In this document: positions 46,073 through 55,126 of the stretch, piece by piece
Layout: each line of letters begins with the position of its first letter
Position numbering within the stretch: the stretch's first letter is position 1
NCBI GenBank assembly: GCA_963820375.1
Contig: CAWFZX010000038.1
Location: 59,915 to 123,914 of the forward strand
Length of the DNA stretch: 64,000 nucleotides
From: AWTP1-13 sp963820375
GTDB lineage: Bacteria > Pseudomonadota > Alphaproteobacteria > Rhizobiales > Hyphomicrobiaceae
Direction: 5' to 3'
The notes under the pieces: generated by a model
The model's database searches: none
What the model was told of the DNA's origin: nothing
The model's input: the letters and a program-made list of their open reading frames with translations, nothing else
Made by a program: the position numbers and the translations under genes

Positions 46073-46657
46073 GTGCGCGCCGACGACGTTCATCATCGGG
46101 CATTGGAGCAGCCGAAATATTCGGCGCCGCCGAGCACGTGGATAGTTGTGAACAGTCAGCCACACCGAGAGCATATCGCTCTCGAGAACTTAGCCCGGCA
46201 GGCGTTCCAAGCCTACTGCCCAATGATGCGCACACGCGTGCGACACGCCCGACGCACGCTGGACGTGTTGAGACCACTATTCCCCGGCTATCTGTTCGTG
46301 CGCGTGAACCCCGATCTGCAGCGCTGGCGGCCGATCCTCGCGACCTACGGCGTCCGGAAGCTGGTGTGCTGCGGCGATCGCCCAGGATTCCTAGACGAAG
46401 GCTTCGTCGAGGGCCTCAAGTCGCGCGAAATAGGCGGCGCTATCGTGCGTCCGGCAAGTTCCTATGAGGCGGGTCAGCAGGTGAAGATGGTTGGCGGCGC
46501 CTTCGATGGCCTCATCGCCACCATCCTCGAGTGCGATGAAAAGGATCGCCTCGTCGTGTTGATGGACCTGCTAAACCGGCCAACGAAGGTCAGAGTGGAC
46601 GCGCGTTGCGTTACTCCTGCCCAGGCGCGGACCCCTAACGCGAATCTATACCGTTGA
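46073..46657 (+). CDS. NusG/RfaH-like transcription antiterminator
   Basis: Specialised NusG paralogue that helps RNA polymerase read through long operons. Of 194 residues from the GTG at 46073, the NGN domain follows the signature WIVVNSQPHREHIALENL and includes LFPGYLFVRV near 76-85. The C-terminal KOW-like domain contains YEAGQQVKMVGGAFDGLIATI. The first 20 residues are not conserved, and a start nearer WIVVN is possible. Such genes normally control polysaccharide operons. Here it stands on the plus strand, convergent with the polysaccharide genes, so it would have to act in trans on them. Confidence 0.85.
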   Translation: MRADDVHHRALEQPKYSAPPSTWIVVNSQPHREHIALENLARQAFQAYCPMMRTRVRHARRTLDVLRPLFPGYLFVRVNPDLQRWRPILATYGVRKLVCCGDRPGFLDEGFVEGLKSREIGGAIVRPASSYEAGQQVKMVGGAFDGLIATILECDEKDRLVVLMDLLNRPTKVRVDARCVTPAQARTPNANLYR

Positions 46658-46848
46658 CGGGACCGCGCGTTCTGGTCGACACGCCAGCCGCTCTGGAAGT
46701 TGGACAGGTAGTGAGGGCCGCAATGCGTTAGAAAGCAGCTTCGAATCGATCTCTGAATAGTGCCCGCGCGACATGCGATCAGGTAGCAGCTCATTGCGTG
46801 CAATTCCGACTTGCTTTGAAGGCATTCGCAAGTCCCCCTCGCCAACTC

Positions 46849-47256
46849 CTAGCTGGGATGATCCTGCCAAGTGTACGACCCAGCTGCCCTAGCAGGCCGC
46901 CTACGCCGCACCCTGATAAGGAACTCTGCCAACGCGAAAGTGACCACGCCGATAAAAACTCCCGTCGAGCTGAACAGGAAGTCTGCAAACTGAGAATTGC
47001 GTCCCGTATATCTCTGCAGATATTCTAGAAGTGCGGCGGTTGTGAGCAGGAGCGCGATGCTACGGGGTAGCCCAAGCTCGTTGTAGCCTAAGGCCACGAT
47101 GACCGCTGTTGCCGCGTAGGCGAACACGTGCTCAATGTGCCCACCCAATGCCGTTCGGATCACTGTCGGTGCTGGCCACAGCGATACAACCGCGAGTGTC
47201 GCAACGCAGATCCACGCCGCAAGGCGCATTATTTTCAATCGCGACGGCATCTCCAA
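46849..47256 (-). CDS. VanZ-like membrane protein
   Basis: The 135-residue product has four hydrophobic helices (about 11-28, 38-57, 62-78 and 93-113) and a short basic end. The pattern GHIEHVFAYAATAVIVALGY followed by LEYLQRYTGRNSQFADFLFSS (two parts of one stretch) matches the VanZ-like proteins often placed at the edge of exopolysaccharide clusters. Its role there is unknown. It lies downstream of the oxygenase gene on the same strand and is convergent with the antiterminator gene. Confidence 0.75.
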   Translation of the reverse strand: MEMPSRLKIMRLAAWICVATLAVVSLWPAPTVIRTALGGHIEHVFAYAATAVIVALGYNELGLPRSIALLLTTAALLEYLQRYTGRNSQFADFLFSSTGVFIGVVTFALAEFLIRVRRRRPARAAGSYTWQDHPS

Positions 47257-47490
47257 TCTTTCGAATTATCACCGCAATCTGAAAGTTTTCGTAATCCCGT
47301 GACGACCACCGCCCCCGGAGAGGCAGAGATTCGAGCTGATTGGCCCTCTTATCCGCCCCGGCGGGCCGTCCGTCACGATGAATGATGAGGCTCTCGGCAC
47401 GTGACTTGAGGAAACAGACGTCAGAGCCGAATAGTCGGCATGTTCCTGATGAGGTGTCTCGCGATCAGGATCTGCCAGATTTCGGTAGGA

Positions 47491-48486
47491 TCAGCGCACC
47501 TTAGCTTTGATTTTCTGCTTCAATCCCCTTGGAAGCAAGGAAGTGACCACCCGCTTCGGGCGGCGCCGAATGAAGTTGAAAATATGCGGCACCAACGATC
47601 GAAGCGTTACATCGGCGATGTCCGTTCTTGGCCAAACGCCGTAGGTGGATGGTGCGCCGAAGCCCAAGAATTTGAACAGCCACTGGTCAGCGAAGAGGCT
47701 GGGATCAAACAGCGAGGGGTTCACGATGATCGTCTCGCCGTCATTCATAGCCGCGTCGACCTGGAAAAACACGCTCTTGCGAACGTAATCGCGGCGCTTG
47801 ACCGGTTTAGCACGGTGAATGCCGTAGGTATTGTAGATCACCAGCGTGCCAGCGGGGCCGGCGAACCTGACGATTTCGTCGCCATGGTTCTTGGTGATGT
47901 ATTCGTCCGAGTAGTCGTTGAAACCCCGCTCGCTGGACCACTTGTGAGAACCCCGGATATATTGGAATTCACCGTCGACCACGTCCTCACAGTAGAAGAT
48001 GAAAATAAGGCCAGGAATTTCGGCGAAGCCCCTCGCCGTCTTGTTGTCGGTGTGCCATTGCATGTGATGGCCGCCATAAGTTTCATAATAGCGCAGGGCC
48101 TTAAGGCGGCAACCACCGGGAAAGTAGGAGGTCAATGCGTTCTTGAGCTTCTGGCTGGTAATAAACGATACAAAGGTACGCGACGCAGCGAGAAGGTTGA
48201 CGAAATAGTACTGTGTGTCCGAGTAAACGCCGGTTAGGCCATTGCGATTGAGGTAGAAACGATGAGCTTCGACGTCAGCCTTTATGGCTTCGACGAACTT
48301 ACGGCTAAAGCATCCCTCGACCTTGATGAAACCGTTCTCATGCAGTGCTTCGGAAATCTCCTGGGTTGACGGAAAATTACGGATTTCCTCGCTGTCGCTC
48401 ACCGAAATCATCGACCTAGATTCCGACTTGGCCTGACGCTTGGCCGTTGCGACATGCTTGGCAATTTCTTCTATTTGGGTTGGCAT
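47491..48486 (-). CDS. Phytanoyl-CoA dioxygenase-like Fe(II)/2-oxoglutarate oxygenase
   Basis: The 331-residue product has the PhyH fold signatures: an HxD iron motif in QWHTDNKTARG (H145, D147), a distal histidine in YGIHRAKPV (H224) and a nearby basic residue for 2-oxoglutarate. The N-terminus has a helical charged stretch. It is preceded by an excellent ribosome-binding site (AAAGGAGG) and by about 155 bases of non-coding DNA containing a 16-base palindrome, so it may have its own promoter. Inside a polysaccharide locus such an oxygenase could hydroxylate a sugar, lipid or small-molecule substituent; this is inference from context. Confidence 0.8.
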   Translation of the reverse strand: MPTQIEEIAKHVATAKRQAKSESRSMISVSDSEEIRNFPSTQEISEALHENGFIKVEGCFSRKFVEAIKADVEAHRFYLNRNGLTGVYSDTQYYFVNLLAASRTFVSFITSQKLKNALTSYFPGGCRLKALRYYETYGGHHMQWHTDNKTARGFAEIPGLIFIFYCEDVVDGEFQYIRGSHKWSSERGFNDYSDEYITKNHGDEIVRFAGPAGTLVIYNTYGIHRAKPVKRRDYVRKSVFFQVDAAMNDGETIIVNPSLFDPSLFADQWLFKFLGFGAPSTYGVWPRTDIADVTLRSLVPHIFNFIRRRPKRVVTSLLPRGLKQKIKAKVR

Positions 48487-48607
48487 AGTTGCCTCCTTTC
48501 AGGGGAAAAAAGATGGGAATTGATCATCGAGCGCACGATTAGGTCGAGGCAACCGCGAGCCATTGCCTGAGGTTCAATCGGCGTATGGTTGGCGCGGTCG
48601 CCGACGG

Positions 48608-48623
48608 ACCTGTTGCAACAGGT
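48608..48623. promoter_or_regulatory. 16-base palindrome upstream of the oxygenase gene
   Basis: ACCTGTTGCAACAGGT is a perfect palindrome 122 bases before the oxygenase start. Its arms ACCTGT/ACAGGT equal the outer halves of the classical lux box, but with a 4-base rather than 8-base centre. It could be an operator for a dimeric regulator. About one perfect 16-base palindrome is expected per 65 kb by chance. Confidence 0.3.
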
Positions 48624-48641
48624 TTCAACGCAAGGTGAGCC

Positions 48642-49754
48642 TCATATATTGTCGAGGATCGTGGACAAGCTCTGGGCATAGGCATCAGGAGTGAGGGCGG
48701 CGATCCGACGCTGGCCGCGCTCAATCAATTGCCGCCGCAGATCCGGCGATTTCAGCAACCGGAACATGCTCTCGGCGATATCGTCCACCGAGAATGGATT
48801 GAACAGCAACCCTGCAGCACCGACCTGCTCTGGCAGTGCCACCACGTTTGAGGCGCATACTGCGGTCCCCAGGGAAAACGCCTCGTAGATGGGGAGGCTA
48901 ATGCTCTCAAACAGGGTCGGTACCGCGACTATGGTGGCGCCTTGGTAGAGAGCCGCGAGATCCGTTTGATCAATGTGGCCAACGTGAAAGATGCGCTCCG
49001 CGATATTGAGCTTTTGCGCCCTTTGCATCACCTTGGCATAATCGACTCGCTTCTGGCCGGTCAAAACGAGTCCGCATTTCGGGAAGCAATTGGTTACCTT
49101 AGCGAAGGCCTCGATGAGTCGGAGATGGTTCTTGTGCGGCCAAAACTGCGCTGGATAAAAGATATAGACGTCCGGCAAATTGAACTTTGCGCGAAGTGCG
49201 GACGCGCTGGCGGCATCCAACTTTGCACGGCTGAGACTCGAAATGGGCGGGGCGGGTATTACAGCGATCCTGGCTGCCGGGACATCGAAGTACCGAACAA
49301 TATCGGTCTTAACGTAGCTCGATTCGCAAATGATCTGTTTTGCACGCGATGTCAGCAGCCAATTCGTAGCGTGCCTCCAACCGCGCGTGATGAGGCTGAA
49401 GTGCTCAGGGAAATGCTTTTCCTGCAGGTCGTGCAGCGTGAAGGCGAACGGCCGACGCGTCGCCAACAATATGGTCGCGTAGACCGGGGCAATCACCTTA
49501 TCCACTGCCTCGAACGGGTCCTTTTGAAGAAGGCAGCCAATTGCCAGATTTGGGGTGCTGGCCAGCTCCACCACCGGCAATCCCAGCCCATCATAGTTTT
49601 GATTGCCGGCCGTCGTATAAATCGTCAGGCCATAAGCATCGACCGGCAGCCGCCGAAGGGTCTCTATCATGGACAGCGTATAAGAGAGCGTGCCGCCATT
49701 GCGTTGCTGCGCAACCGCGAGGATACCGATCCTAGTCAATAGCGTGGACTTCAA
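48642..49754 (-). CDS. Glycosyltransferase, GT4 family (GT-B fold)
   Basis: Sugar-nucleotide-dependent transferase of about 370 residues. The C-terminal GT4 domain shows YPAQFWPHKNHLRLIEAFAK, the FHVGHIDQTDLAALYQGA segment and the nucleotide-binding E-x7-E type motif PTLFESISLPIYEAFSLG. The start is uncertain: a TTG at 49754 overlaps the stop of the preceding aminotransferase (TTGA), another TTG is at 49739, and a longer ATG frame (from 49865) would overlap that gene by 115 bases. The TTGA overlap is preferred. It belongs to the polysaccharide locus; donor and acceptor are unknown. Confidence 0.85.
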   Translation of the reverse strand: MKSTLLTRIGILAVAQQRNGGTLSYTLSMIETLRRLPVDAYGLTIYTTAGNQNYDGLGLPVVELASTPNLAIGCLLQKDPFEAVDKVIAPVYATILLATRRPFAFTLHDLQEKHFPEHFSLITRGWRHATNWLLTSRAKQIICESSYVKTDIVRYFDVPAARIAVIPAPPISSLSRAKLDAASASALRAKFNLPDVYIFYPAQFWPHKNHLRLIEAFAKVTNCFPKCGLVLTGQKRVDYAKVMQRAQKLNIAERIFHVGHIDQTDLAALYQGATIVAVPTLFESISLPIYEAFSLGTAVCASNVVALPEQVGAAGLLFNPFSVDDIAESMFRLLKSPDLRRQLIERGQRRIAALTPDAYAQSLSTILDNI

Positions 49755-51085
49755 TTCTGCGACTGGAGGCAAACTGCTTCGATCTGCTTCTTCAGGTATT
49801 GTAAGTTTTGCTTCGACAGGAAGTTCATCTTTCCAAGCCCCATACCTATTCGGTCGTAGAGCCACTGCGCATTCGGGTATGAGCCTTCATAGTTAGACTG
49901 GGTGCGCGCCATATCGGCTGCGGGCAGCCAACTTTTCCAACCGGCACCGCGAAACAGGGACAGGGAATTGATGAGCTCGTAATTCGCATGCCATACCGAA
50001 ATGCCTCGATCATAAAGGGCGTTCTTGAAGTCAATCTTGGAGCGACGAAGCAGCGCCTCGTCGATTCTGAGAGTGACTTGAGTGAAGGCGCAGGTGCTGG
50101 GGTCCTCGGCGTTGCCGAGTGCGAGGTCGAGTCCATCGATGCGAGAAATGAATTCCGCGAAATCCGCTACGGCTGCGCGAAGGGATGCAAGATGTTGCGG
50201 ATAGCCTTTCAATTGCTCGTGTGCGATGGCGGCAACTATCTCCGACATGCGCCCGTTCCATGCCGGACACAGTGTGTCGCGAACACCGAACTCGATGGTG
50301 CGGTCGCCCCAGTGTCGCATGGCGCGAAGTTCGCGTGCGAGGGCATCGTCTGCGGTCACAATCATGCCCCCTTCGCCGGCCTGGATCGGCTTTTGCAGGC
50401 CGAACGAAAAGACGCCAACACGACCGAAAGAGCCTGCCATGCGACCGCCGATACTGGCGCCGAGCGACAGGCAGGTGTCCTCAATAACGGGGAGGCGGTG
50501 ACGCGCCGCGAGCTGGAGAACGCCCACCATGTCCTCCGTATTTCCCCACAAATGCGTTGCGATCAGCGCGCGGCTGCGGGGACCGATCCATTGCTCTACG
50601 GATGCGTGGTCAAGCATGAAGGTCCGCTCCGAGCAGTCGGTGAATACCGGCGTGCAGGACGCCGCCATTACGGCCAAAGCTGTTGCTGAGCATGTATCCA
50701 CCTGGTGGATAACCTCATCACCGGGTTTCAGTCCTAGGGCGCGGATCGACATCTGGAGCGCCATTCCCCCGGTATTGACGGCAATGGCGTGGGGTACTCC
50801 GACATACTCGGCAAATGCGGCTTCCAGACGCTCGTGCGCGAGCGGCTTGCCCGCGGCCATGTTCCACTGCGATCCGCGAATCACCCGCGCTGCCGCTGCG
50901 ACTTCGCCAGCCAGAGGTTTCGGATAAACGCCCAGGCGATCTCCAAGATAGCGCCGTCCAAGCGACACGACCCGGCCCCCGGTCTCAGGAAAACGTTCTC
51001 GCAACCGGTTTACGTAAGGGATTAGATTGTTCAGCATCATATGGAGAAGGCCCAATTCATTACCAACACCTCGACTTTGTCGCAT
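49751..51085 (-). CDS. DegT/DnrJ/EryC1-family aminotransferase with N-terminal extension
   Basis: PLP-dependent sugar aminotransferase-like protein of 444 residues. The core shows the cofactor aspartate D203 in PVIEDTCLSLGA and the PLP lysine K232 in GLQKPIQAGEGGMI. The residues before the usual family start (about 55) form a basic, non-conserved extension, so a later start (for example ATG 51040) is possible. It overlaps the GT4 gene by a few bases and follows the WcaI-like gene by 26. Likely role: amination of a keto-sugar nucleotide for the surface polysaccharide. Confidence 0.82.
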   Translation of the reverse strand: MRQSRGVGNELGLLHMMLNNLIPYVNRLRERFPETGGRVVSLGRRYLGDRLGVYPKPLAGEVAAAARVIRGSQWNMAAGKPLAHERLEAAFAEYVGVPHAIAVNTGGMALQMSIRALGLKPGDEVIHQVDTCSATALAVMAASCTPVFTDCSERTFMLDHASVEQWIGPRSRALIATHLWGNTEDMVGVLQLAARHRLPVIEDTCLSLGASIGGRMAGSFGRVGVFSFGLQKPIQAGEGGMIVTADDALARELRAMRHWGDRTIEFGVRDTLCPAWNGRMSEIVAAIAHEQLKGYPQHLASLRAAVADFAEFISRIDGLDLALGNAEDPSTCAFTQVTLRIDEALLRRSKIDFKNALYDRGISVWHANYELINSLSLFRGAGWKSWLPAADMARTQSNYEGSYPNAQWLYDRIGMGLGKMNFLSKQNLQYLKKQIEAVCLQSQN

Positions 51086-51111
51086 ACCAATCCGGGTGCG
51101 TTCGGCATCGG

Positions 51112-52425
51112 CTACACGGCCTCTCGGTCGAGCGGCCGCTGCGCGGCAGAACGGCGTCGCGCTTCGCGGGGCTGAGAGAGATCGGCGATGAGCCGCGCCC
51201 AGCGCGCGACGGCAGCTCCTTTATCGAATTCCGCCTCGAACGCGCGCCGGGCTTCGATGCCCATGCGCCGGGTAAGTGCGGGCTCACGCGACAATGCGAG
51301 GACGTTGTGTGCCAGTGTCGCGCCAGCGCCGGCGGCGACCGTCCAACCGCACTTGTGACGGGTGAGGAGGTGTGCGATCTCACCCTTCTTGTCGCCGATG
51401 AAGAGGGTTGGCCGGCCGGCAGCAAGGATGCTGTAGATCTTGCTCGGCACGATGAGGCCTTCGAGCTCCGGCCTAAGCGAGACAAGATGGACATCGGCAG
51501 CGGACATGCTTTCGGCCAGGCGCTCGCGCGGCTGATAGGGTCGGAACGCGACCGACCTTAGCCCGCGTCGCCGCACCTCCGCTTGAAACCTGTCAGAAAG
51601 CACGCCGCCACCGACGAACAGCCAGACAAGCTCGCGCCTTTGATCGCCTTCGGCGGCGGTCTGCGGACCAGCGTGCCGCTCGATCCGCTCGATGGCATCG
51701 AGCAGCGTCTCGTAGTCGTGGGCACGGCCGAGGTTTCCGGAGTAACCGACTACAAAAGCATTCTGGAGTCCCCATTCGCACCTGAGTCGATTTTCAGAAT
51801 GCTCCAGCGGCCTGATCAGCTCGCCGTCGGCCCAGTTGGCGATCACGCGAATGCGGTGCGCCGCCACACCCAAGGCCGAAAGTCGGTCAGCCATACGCGC
51901 GCCGAGCGCAACGTTCATGCTGGCGCCATGAAGCGAACCCGTTCTGAGTGAGTGCATTATGCGGTAGGCGACGCGAAAGAGCGGGCCACGCCCCACGCCT
52001 ACGGCCTGCGCCACCTCCGGGAAGATGTCCTGCAGCCAGTTGATAAGTATGGCTCCGCGCCAACGCGTGAGGGGCGCAGCAAGGACCGAGAGCATGGGTG
52101 GATCGGTCTTGGCGATGACGATGTCGCCGGAGTGGATGAGCGCCCATGTCGTCCAGGCTGCGGACGCATAGAACGTCGCGTAGTCGATCGCGCGGCCCAT
52201 CAGGTTGTGCCGGCCGAAGCGTGAAGTCCAGACGCGATGCACCTCGACTCCTCGGATCGTCTCCCGCACCGGCAATCGCGCATCCGGTACGTCGTAGCGC
52301 TGGCGGCTGCTGATGACGTGGACACTCTCGCCGCGATCGGCAAGCGCGAACGCCAGATCCGAAAGCATCTGGCTGGTGGCCGAATGATCAGGATGGAAGT
52401 AGCGGTTGAGGAAGACGAGACGCAT
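51112..52425 (-). CDS. WcaI-like glycosyltransferase
   Basis: GT4-type transferase of 437 residues, close in pattern to the colanic-acid enzyme WcaI: N-terminus RLVFLNRYFHPDHSATSQMLSDL (the family opening, two parts), the middle LINWLQDIFPEVAQAVGV, and the C-terminal PSKIYSILAAGRPTLFIGD. The ATG at 52425 (MRLVFLNRY) was chosen over a frame extending to 52482. It lies in the polysaccharide locus between the secreted protein gene and the aminotransferase gene. Confidence 0.85.
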   Translation of the reverse strand: MRLVFLNRYFHPDHSATSQMLSDLAFALADRGESVHVISSRQRYDVPDARLPVRETIRGVEVHRVWTSRFGRHNLMGRAIDYATFYASAAWTTWALIHSGDIVIAKTDPPMLSVLAAPLTRWRGAILINWLQDIFPEVAQAVGVGRGPLFRVAYRIMHSLRTGSLHGASMNVALGARMADRLSALGVAAHRIRVIANWADGELIRPLEHSENRLRCEWGLQNAFVVGYSGNLGRAHDYETLLDAIERIERHAGPQTAAEGDQRRELVWLFVGGGVLSDRFQAEVRRRGLRSVAFRPYQPRERLAESMSAADVHLVSLRPELEGLIVPSKIYSILAAGRPTLFIGDKKGEIAHLLTRHKCGWTVAAGAGATLAHNVLALSREPALTRRMGIEARRAFEAEFDKGAAVARWARLIADLSQPREARRRSAAQRPLDREAV

Positions 52426-52624
52426 GTTCCTTAACATCAACAAAAACGTTCCCATGCGGGCAAGGCCGCTGGGCGGCGGCACGGTCGGCTGCCTACCCGC
52501 ATCGCCTTACGTCGCGGCGTCGGCACGCTCTCCGGAGCAGAAAGTGCGTCGCGCTCCACTAAGCGAACCGACCGCATGCTGGATTGCATTCATCAATTAT
52601 CCCGCGGCGGGCGGCCGCTGCCCT

Positions 52625-53980
52625 TCAATACGATTGGACGCGATTGCCCGCGATATGCACGAGCGTCGTACTTCGTCCCTGCATAGCGACGGGATATCGG
52701 TCCTTGCCGCAAGCCACGTCCGCACGCGTCGTTGCGCCCTCGACCTGCCAGGGATTGATCGCAAGCACGAGGCATTCGTCCTCGCTCACGAGAAGCCGGC
52801 GAACAAGCGGCCTTTTTTCTTTCCAGGCCACATGTGCGGGCTCATCGATCACGAGCTTCGCACGCCCAATTTTCTCGGACAGGCGCGAGATGCGTTCGAG
52901 GTTTTTCATATATAGTGGCAGTGTCTCATAGGGCGGGTGTCTCCGCGCTTCATTCGGGGCTCATAGCCCCACAGCACTACGCCACGCGCTCCGCTGAAGA
53001 ACGGGACAACAGCCATCGCCTCGACCAGGTATGGATCGACTTCGCGGTTTCCTAGCGCCTGGTTTGAACTCGTGATAGCGCAACCATTCATAAGCATAAA
53101 CAGGCTTGTTGCCGAGTTCGCGCGTGCGCGTGTAGTTCTCTTCAACATTCGCGGCCATGTAGAAGATCGAGTTGGGTCGATCATAAAACACATAGATGCT
53201 TGCGACATAGAAATCGACGTGCGGGTCGATGTATTGCCAAAGCCGCCAGTCGGTACGATGCTTCCCATCGATTTGGGCTGCGTTGTCGTCGGCGATGCCC
53301 CAATAGTCGCGGTTAAACGGCTGGGGCCCATAGATCCCCACGCGCGTGCCATTATATCTCTCCCTAGTCCATTTCAGGGGAAGCCAGAACCAGCTCGCCC
53401 ACTCGCGGAAGTAGGCCTCCTCGAACGTAGCAAGGTCCTTCGCCCCCGACGCATCGCGCACCGTTTTGTCCGACCAAGCCTTGGTGGCATCCTCCTCAAA
53501 GTCAAATTCGATATCATGGACATAAGTGCCGGTGCTTGGGTGCTGGTCAATGTTGCGCCTTATGACCCGTTCGAAAAATGGTGGCTTGTTCCACGGATTC
53601 CTGTTGCCCTGGCCCAGGAAGGTGTTGATATTTGCCCTTTGATTGCCGGGATAATCCGCATATGTGCCGACCTCGGTTAGGGGTAAAAACCCATGTGCCT
53701 CGGCGTGTTGCTGATTGTTTGCGTTACCCGTATACACTCTCCAATAGACGCCCAGACCACCACGCATTGTGATTGTGGGGAGCTCATCCCAGGCCTTTTT
53801 GGCTGCTGCTCGCGTGTAGTTAGAAGCCAGACCTAGGAAAATTGCTCCGAAGGCGGCTACCCCGAGAACTGCGCGAAGTATCGTTAACGAACTCAGATGC
53901 ATCATAGGTTGGCCCTTAAAGCTGACTGTTGGGGTTCGCGATCGAGAATTGGGCACTTTGCGCCGCGGACTGTGGTTCAC
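52625..53980 (-). pseudogene. Secreted protein with acidic glycosidase-like motif, carrying two compensating frameshifts
   Basis: A single frame runs from GTG 53980 (or ATG 53905, with AAGGG before it) through a signal anchor (about residues 31-52) and a globular domain. That domain holds the acidic motif VHDIEFDFEEDA (D156, E158, D160, E162, E163) and aromatic-rich segments such as WYRV-like GVYWRVYTG. At about 53062 one extra base shifts the frame; the next 45 codons (NQALGNREVDPYLVEAMAVV, then GVVLWGYEPRMKRGDTRP) are read in the shifted frame. One missing base at about 52925 restores the first frame (YETLPLYMKNLERISRL) to a stop at 52625. Corrected length is about 451 residues. The motif and end (LVLAINPW) recall hyaluronidase-like glycosidases, but I cannot assign a family. 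It is GTGA-coupled to the methyltransferase gene upstream. Confidence 0.7.
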
Positions 53981-54627
53981 GATTTAGCGAGTATGGCGTG
54001 GATCATGTCGTTGGCGACAGAAACCCGGTATCCGGAATCTTTGAGGCGTGCGACCACCTCATCGGCGGTTGGATAGCCGTCTTCGCCAGTGAAGTCTCGC
54101 GCATCGTCGATTAGTATGGCGTGGTGGTGACGTGCGAGGCGCTTGATGGCATCGAGTTCCGCATAGATGGGCACGTAACCTAATCCCAGCGTCGCCCCCC
54201 CGCTGTAGTGCGCGTCGAGCCAGAGAATTGTCGGCTCCTTGACCTCATCGAGGACCCGCACGATCTCAACACCGCTGTCGCCCAAGATGACGCGGACACT
54301 TGGATCATGCGCGAACTCTTCTTGCAGCGGTCTGGCCAATGCCGGCGCAATCTCGATAGAGGCGATGAGGTCAAAGCGTCCGCGCAGTGCACGGATCGTA
54401 TCACCCAGATAGCTTCCGGTCTCGACAAGTACTTTGGCGCCAACTCGGTCAGCCAGATAGAGAATCGCTGCGAGCTTAACGTCGTGCGGAGGCGGCGCAG
54501 GACGTCCTCTTGCCCACCATGTTCGCATTTGGCGGCGCGTGTATATGGGCCGCAGGTATTCATGCACCAGCCAACTGCGGCGCAGCCGACGATAAAATGA
54601 AGAAGTGCGGATTGAAGTCGGGATCAT
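53977..54627 (-). CDS. SAM-dependent methyltransferase-like protein
   Basis: The 216-residue product has a class I methyltransferase-like core: VETGSYLGDTIRALRG as the SAM-binding glycine region, then SIEIAP, a GDSGVEIV acidic segment and ILWLDAHYSGG. The segment LIDDARDFTG-like ILIDDARDFTGEDGYPT is characteristic of a family seen in glycan and natural-product clusters. A basic N-terminus (residues 1-45) precedes the core. Substrate unknown; by context it may methylate a sugar. It is coupled to the secreted-protein gene by a GTGA overlap. Confidence 0.75.
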   Translation of the reverse strand: MIPTSIRTSSFYRRLRRSWLVHEYLRPIYTRRQMRTWWARGRPAPPPHDVKLAAILYLADRVGAKVLVETGSYLGDTIRALRGRFDLIASIEIAPALARPLQEEFAHDPSVRVILGDSGVEIVRVLDEVKEPTILWLDAHYSGGATLGLGYVPIYAELDAIKRLARHHHAILIDDARDFTGEDGYPTADEVVARLKDSGYRVSVANDMIHAILAKS

Positions 54628-54940
54628 GCAATGATTGGTTCGATGGATGAGGAACTGGCCCGTTCAGATGCCTAGGGTCGACGATCCTAATCGTTGCCCG
54701 CTTCGGACCGGATGTTGCGGCGGTACTTACCGACCGCGTAGAGAACCATGACCCTGGGCAGCAACATTGACGAAGCGCGAACAACGCAGCAGCCCAACAT
54801 CCTCAAGGGTGCCGCCGTGCTAGCCACTATATCAAGACCAAGCCTTGCGGTGACCGCCGAAAGGCACTTGACAGCGTCTGCGCGCGACGGCCTGTGCGCT
54901 TGCGGTCGCGGCGGAAGAAAGCCTCCGGCGCGGTAGAACA
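54628..54940. other. Non-coding stretch beside the IS110 relic
   Basis: About 310 bases without a gene that I can support. It probably includes leftover sequence from the insertion element immediately to its right. Confidence 0.35.
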
Positions 54941-55090
54941 AAAGAAATGATCTGGTCGATTGTGCTTCAGCTTCACACTGTGCCCCAGCTTGGCAATCTC
55001 ACGCGCCCAATAATGCGCACTGCCGCAGGCCTCCATGCCGACCAGACACGGCGCCATCTTGGCGAACGCCAACACCTCCTTGCGCCTCAT
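54941..55090 (-). mobile_element. IS110-family transposase relic
   Basis: The minus strand encodes MRRKEVLAFAKMAPCLVGME, then ACGSAHYWAREIAKLGHSVK, which is the conserved early part of IS110-type transposases (around the second acidic motif of the DEDD domain). Homology fades after about 50 residues, and no other part of the element, including the C-terminal Ser-containing domain, is seen. It is therefore a truncated remnant between two methyltransferase genes. No ends were found, as expected since IS110 elements lack obvious terminal repeats. Confidence 0.75.
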
Positions 55091-55126
55091 CAGAAACGTG
55101 CGTCCTTATGCTGCGCACGAACCCCT

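Noticed and set aside
48942..49742. A 266-codon plus-strand frame opposite the GT4 gene
   Set aside because: It is antisense to a gene with clear glycosyltransferase motifs and has no recognisable domain.
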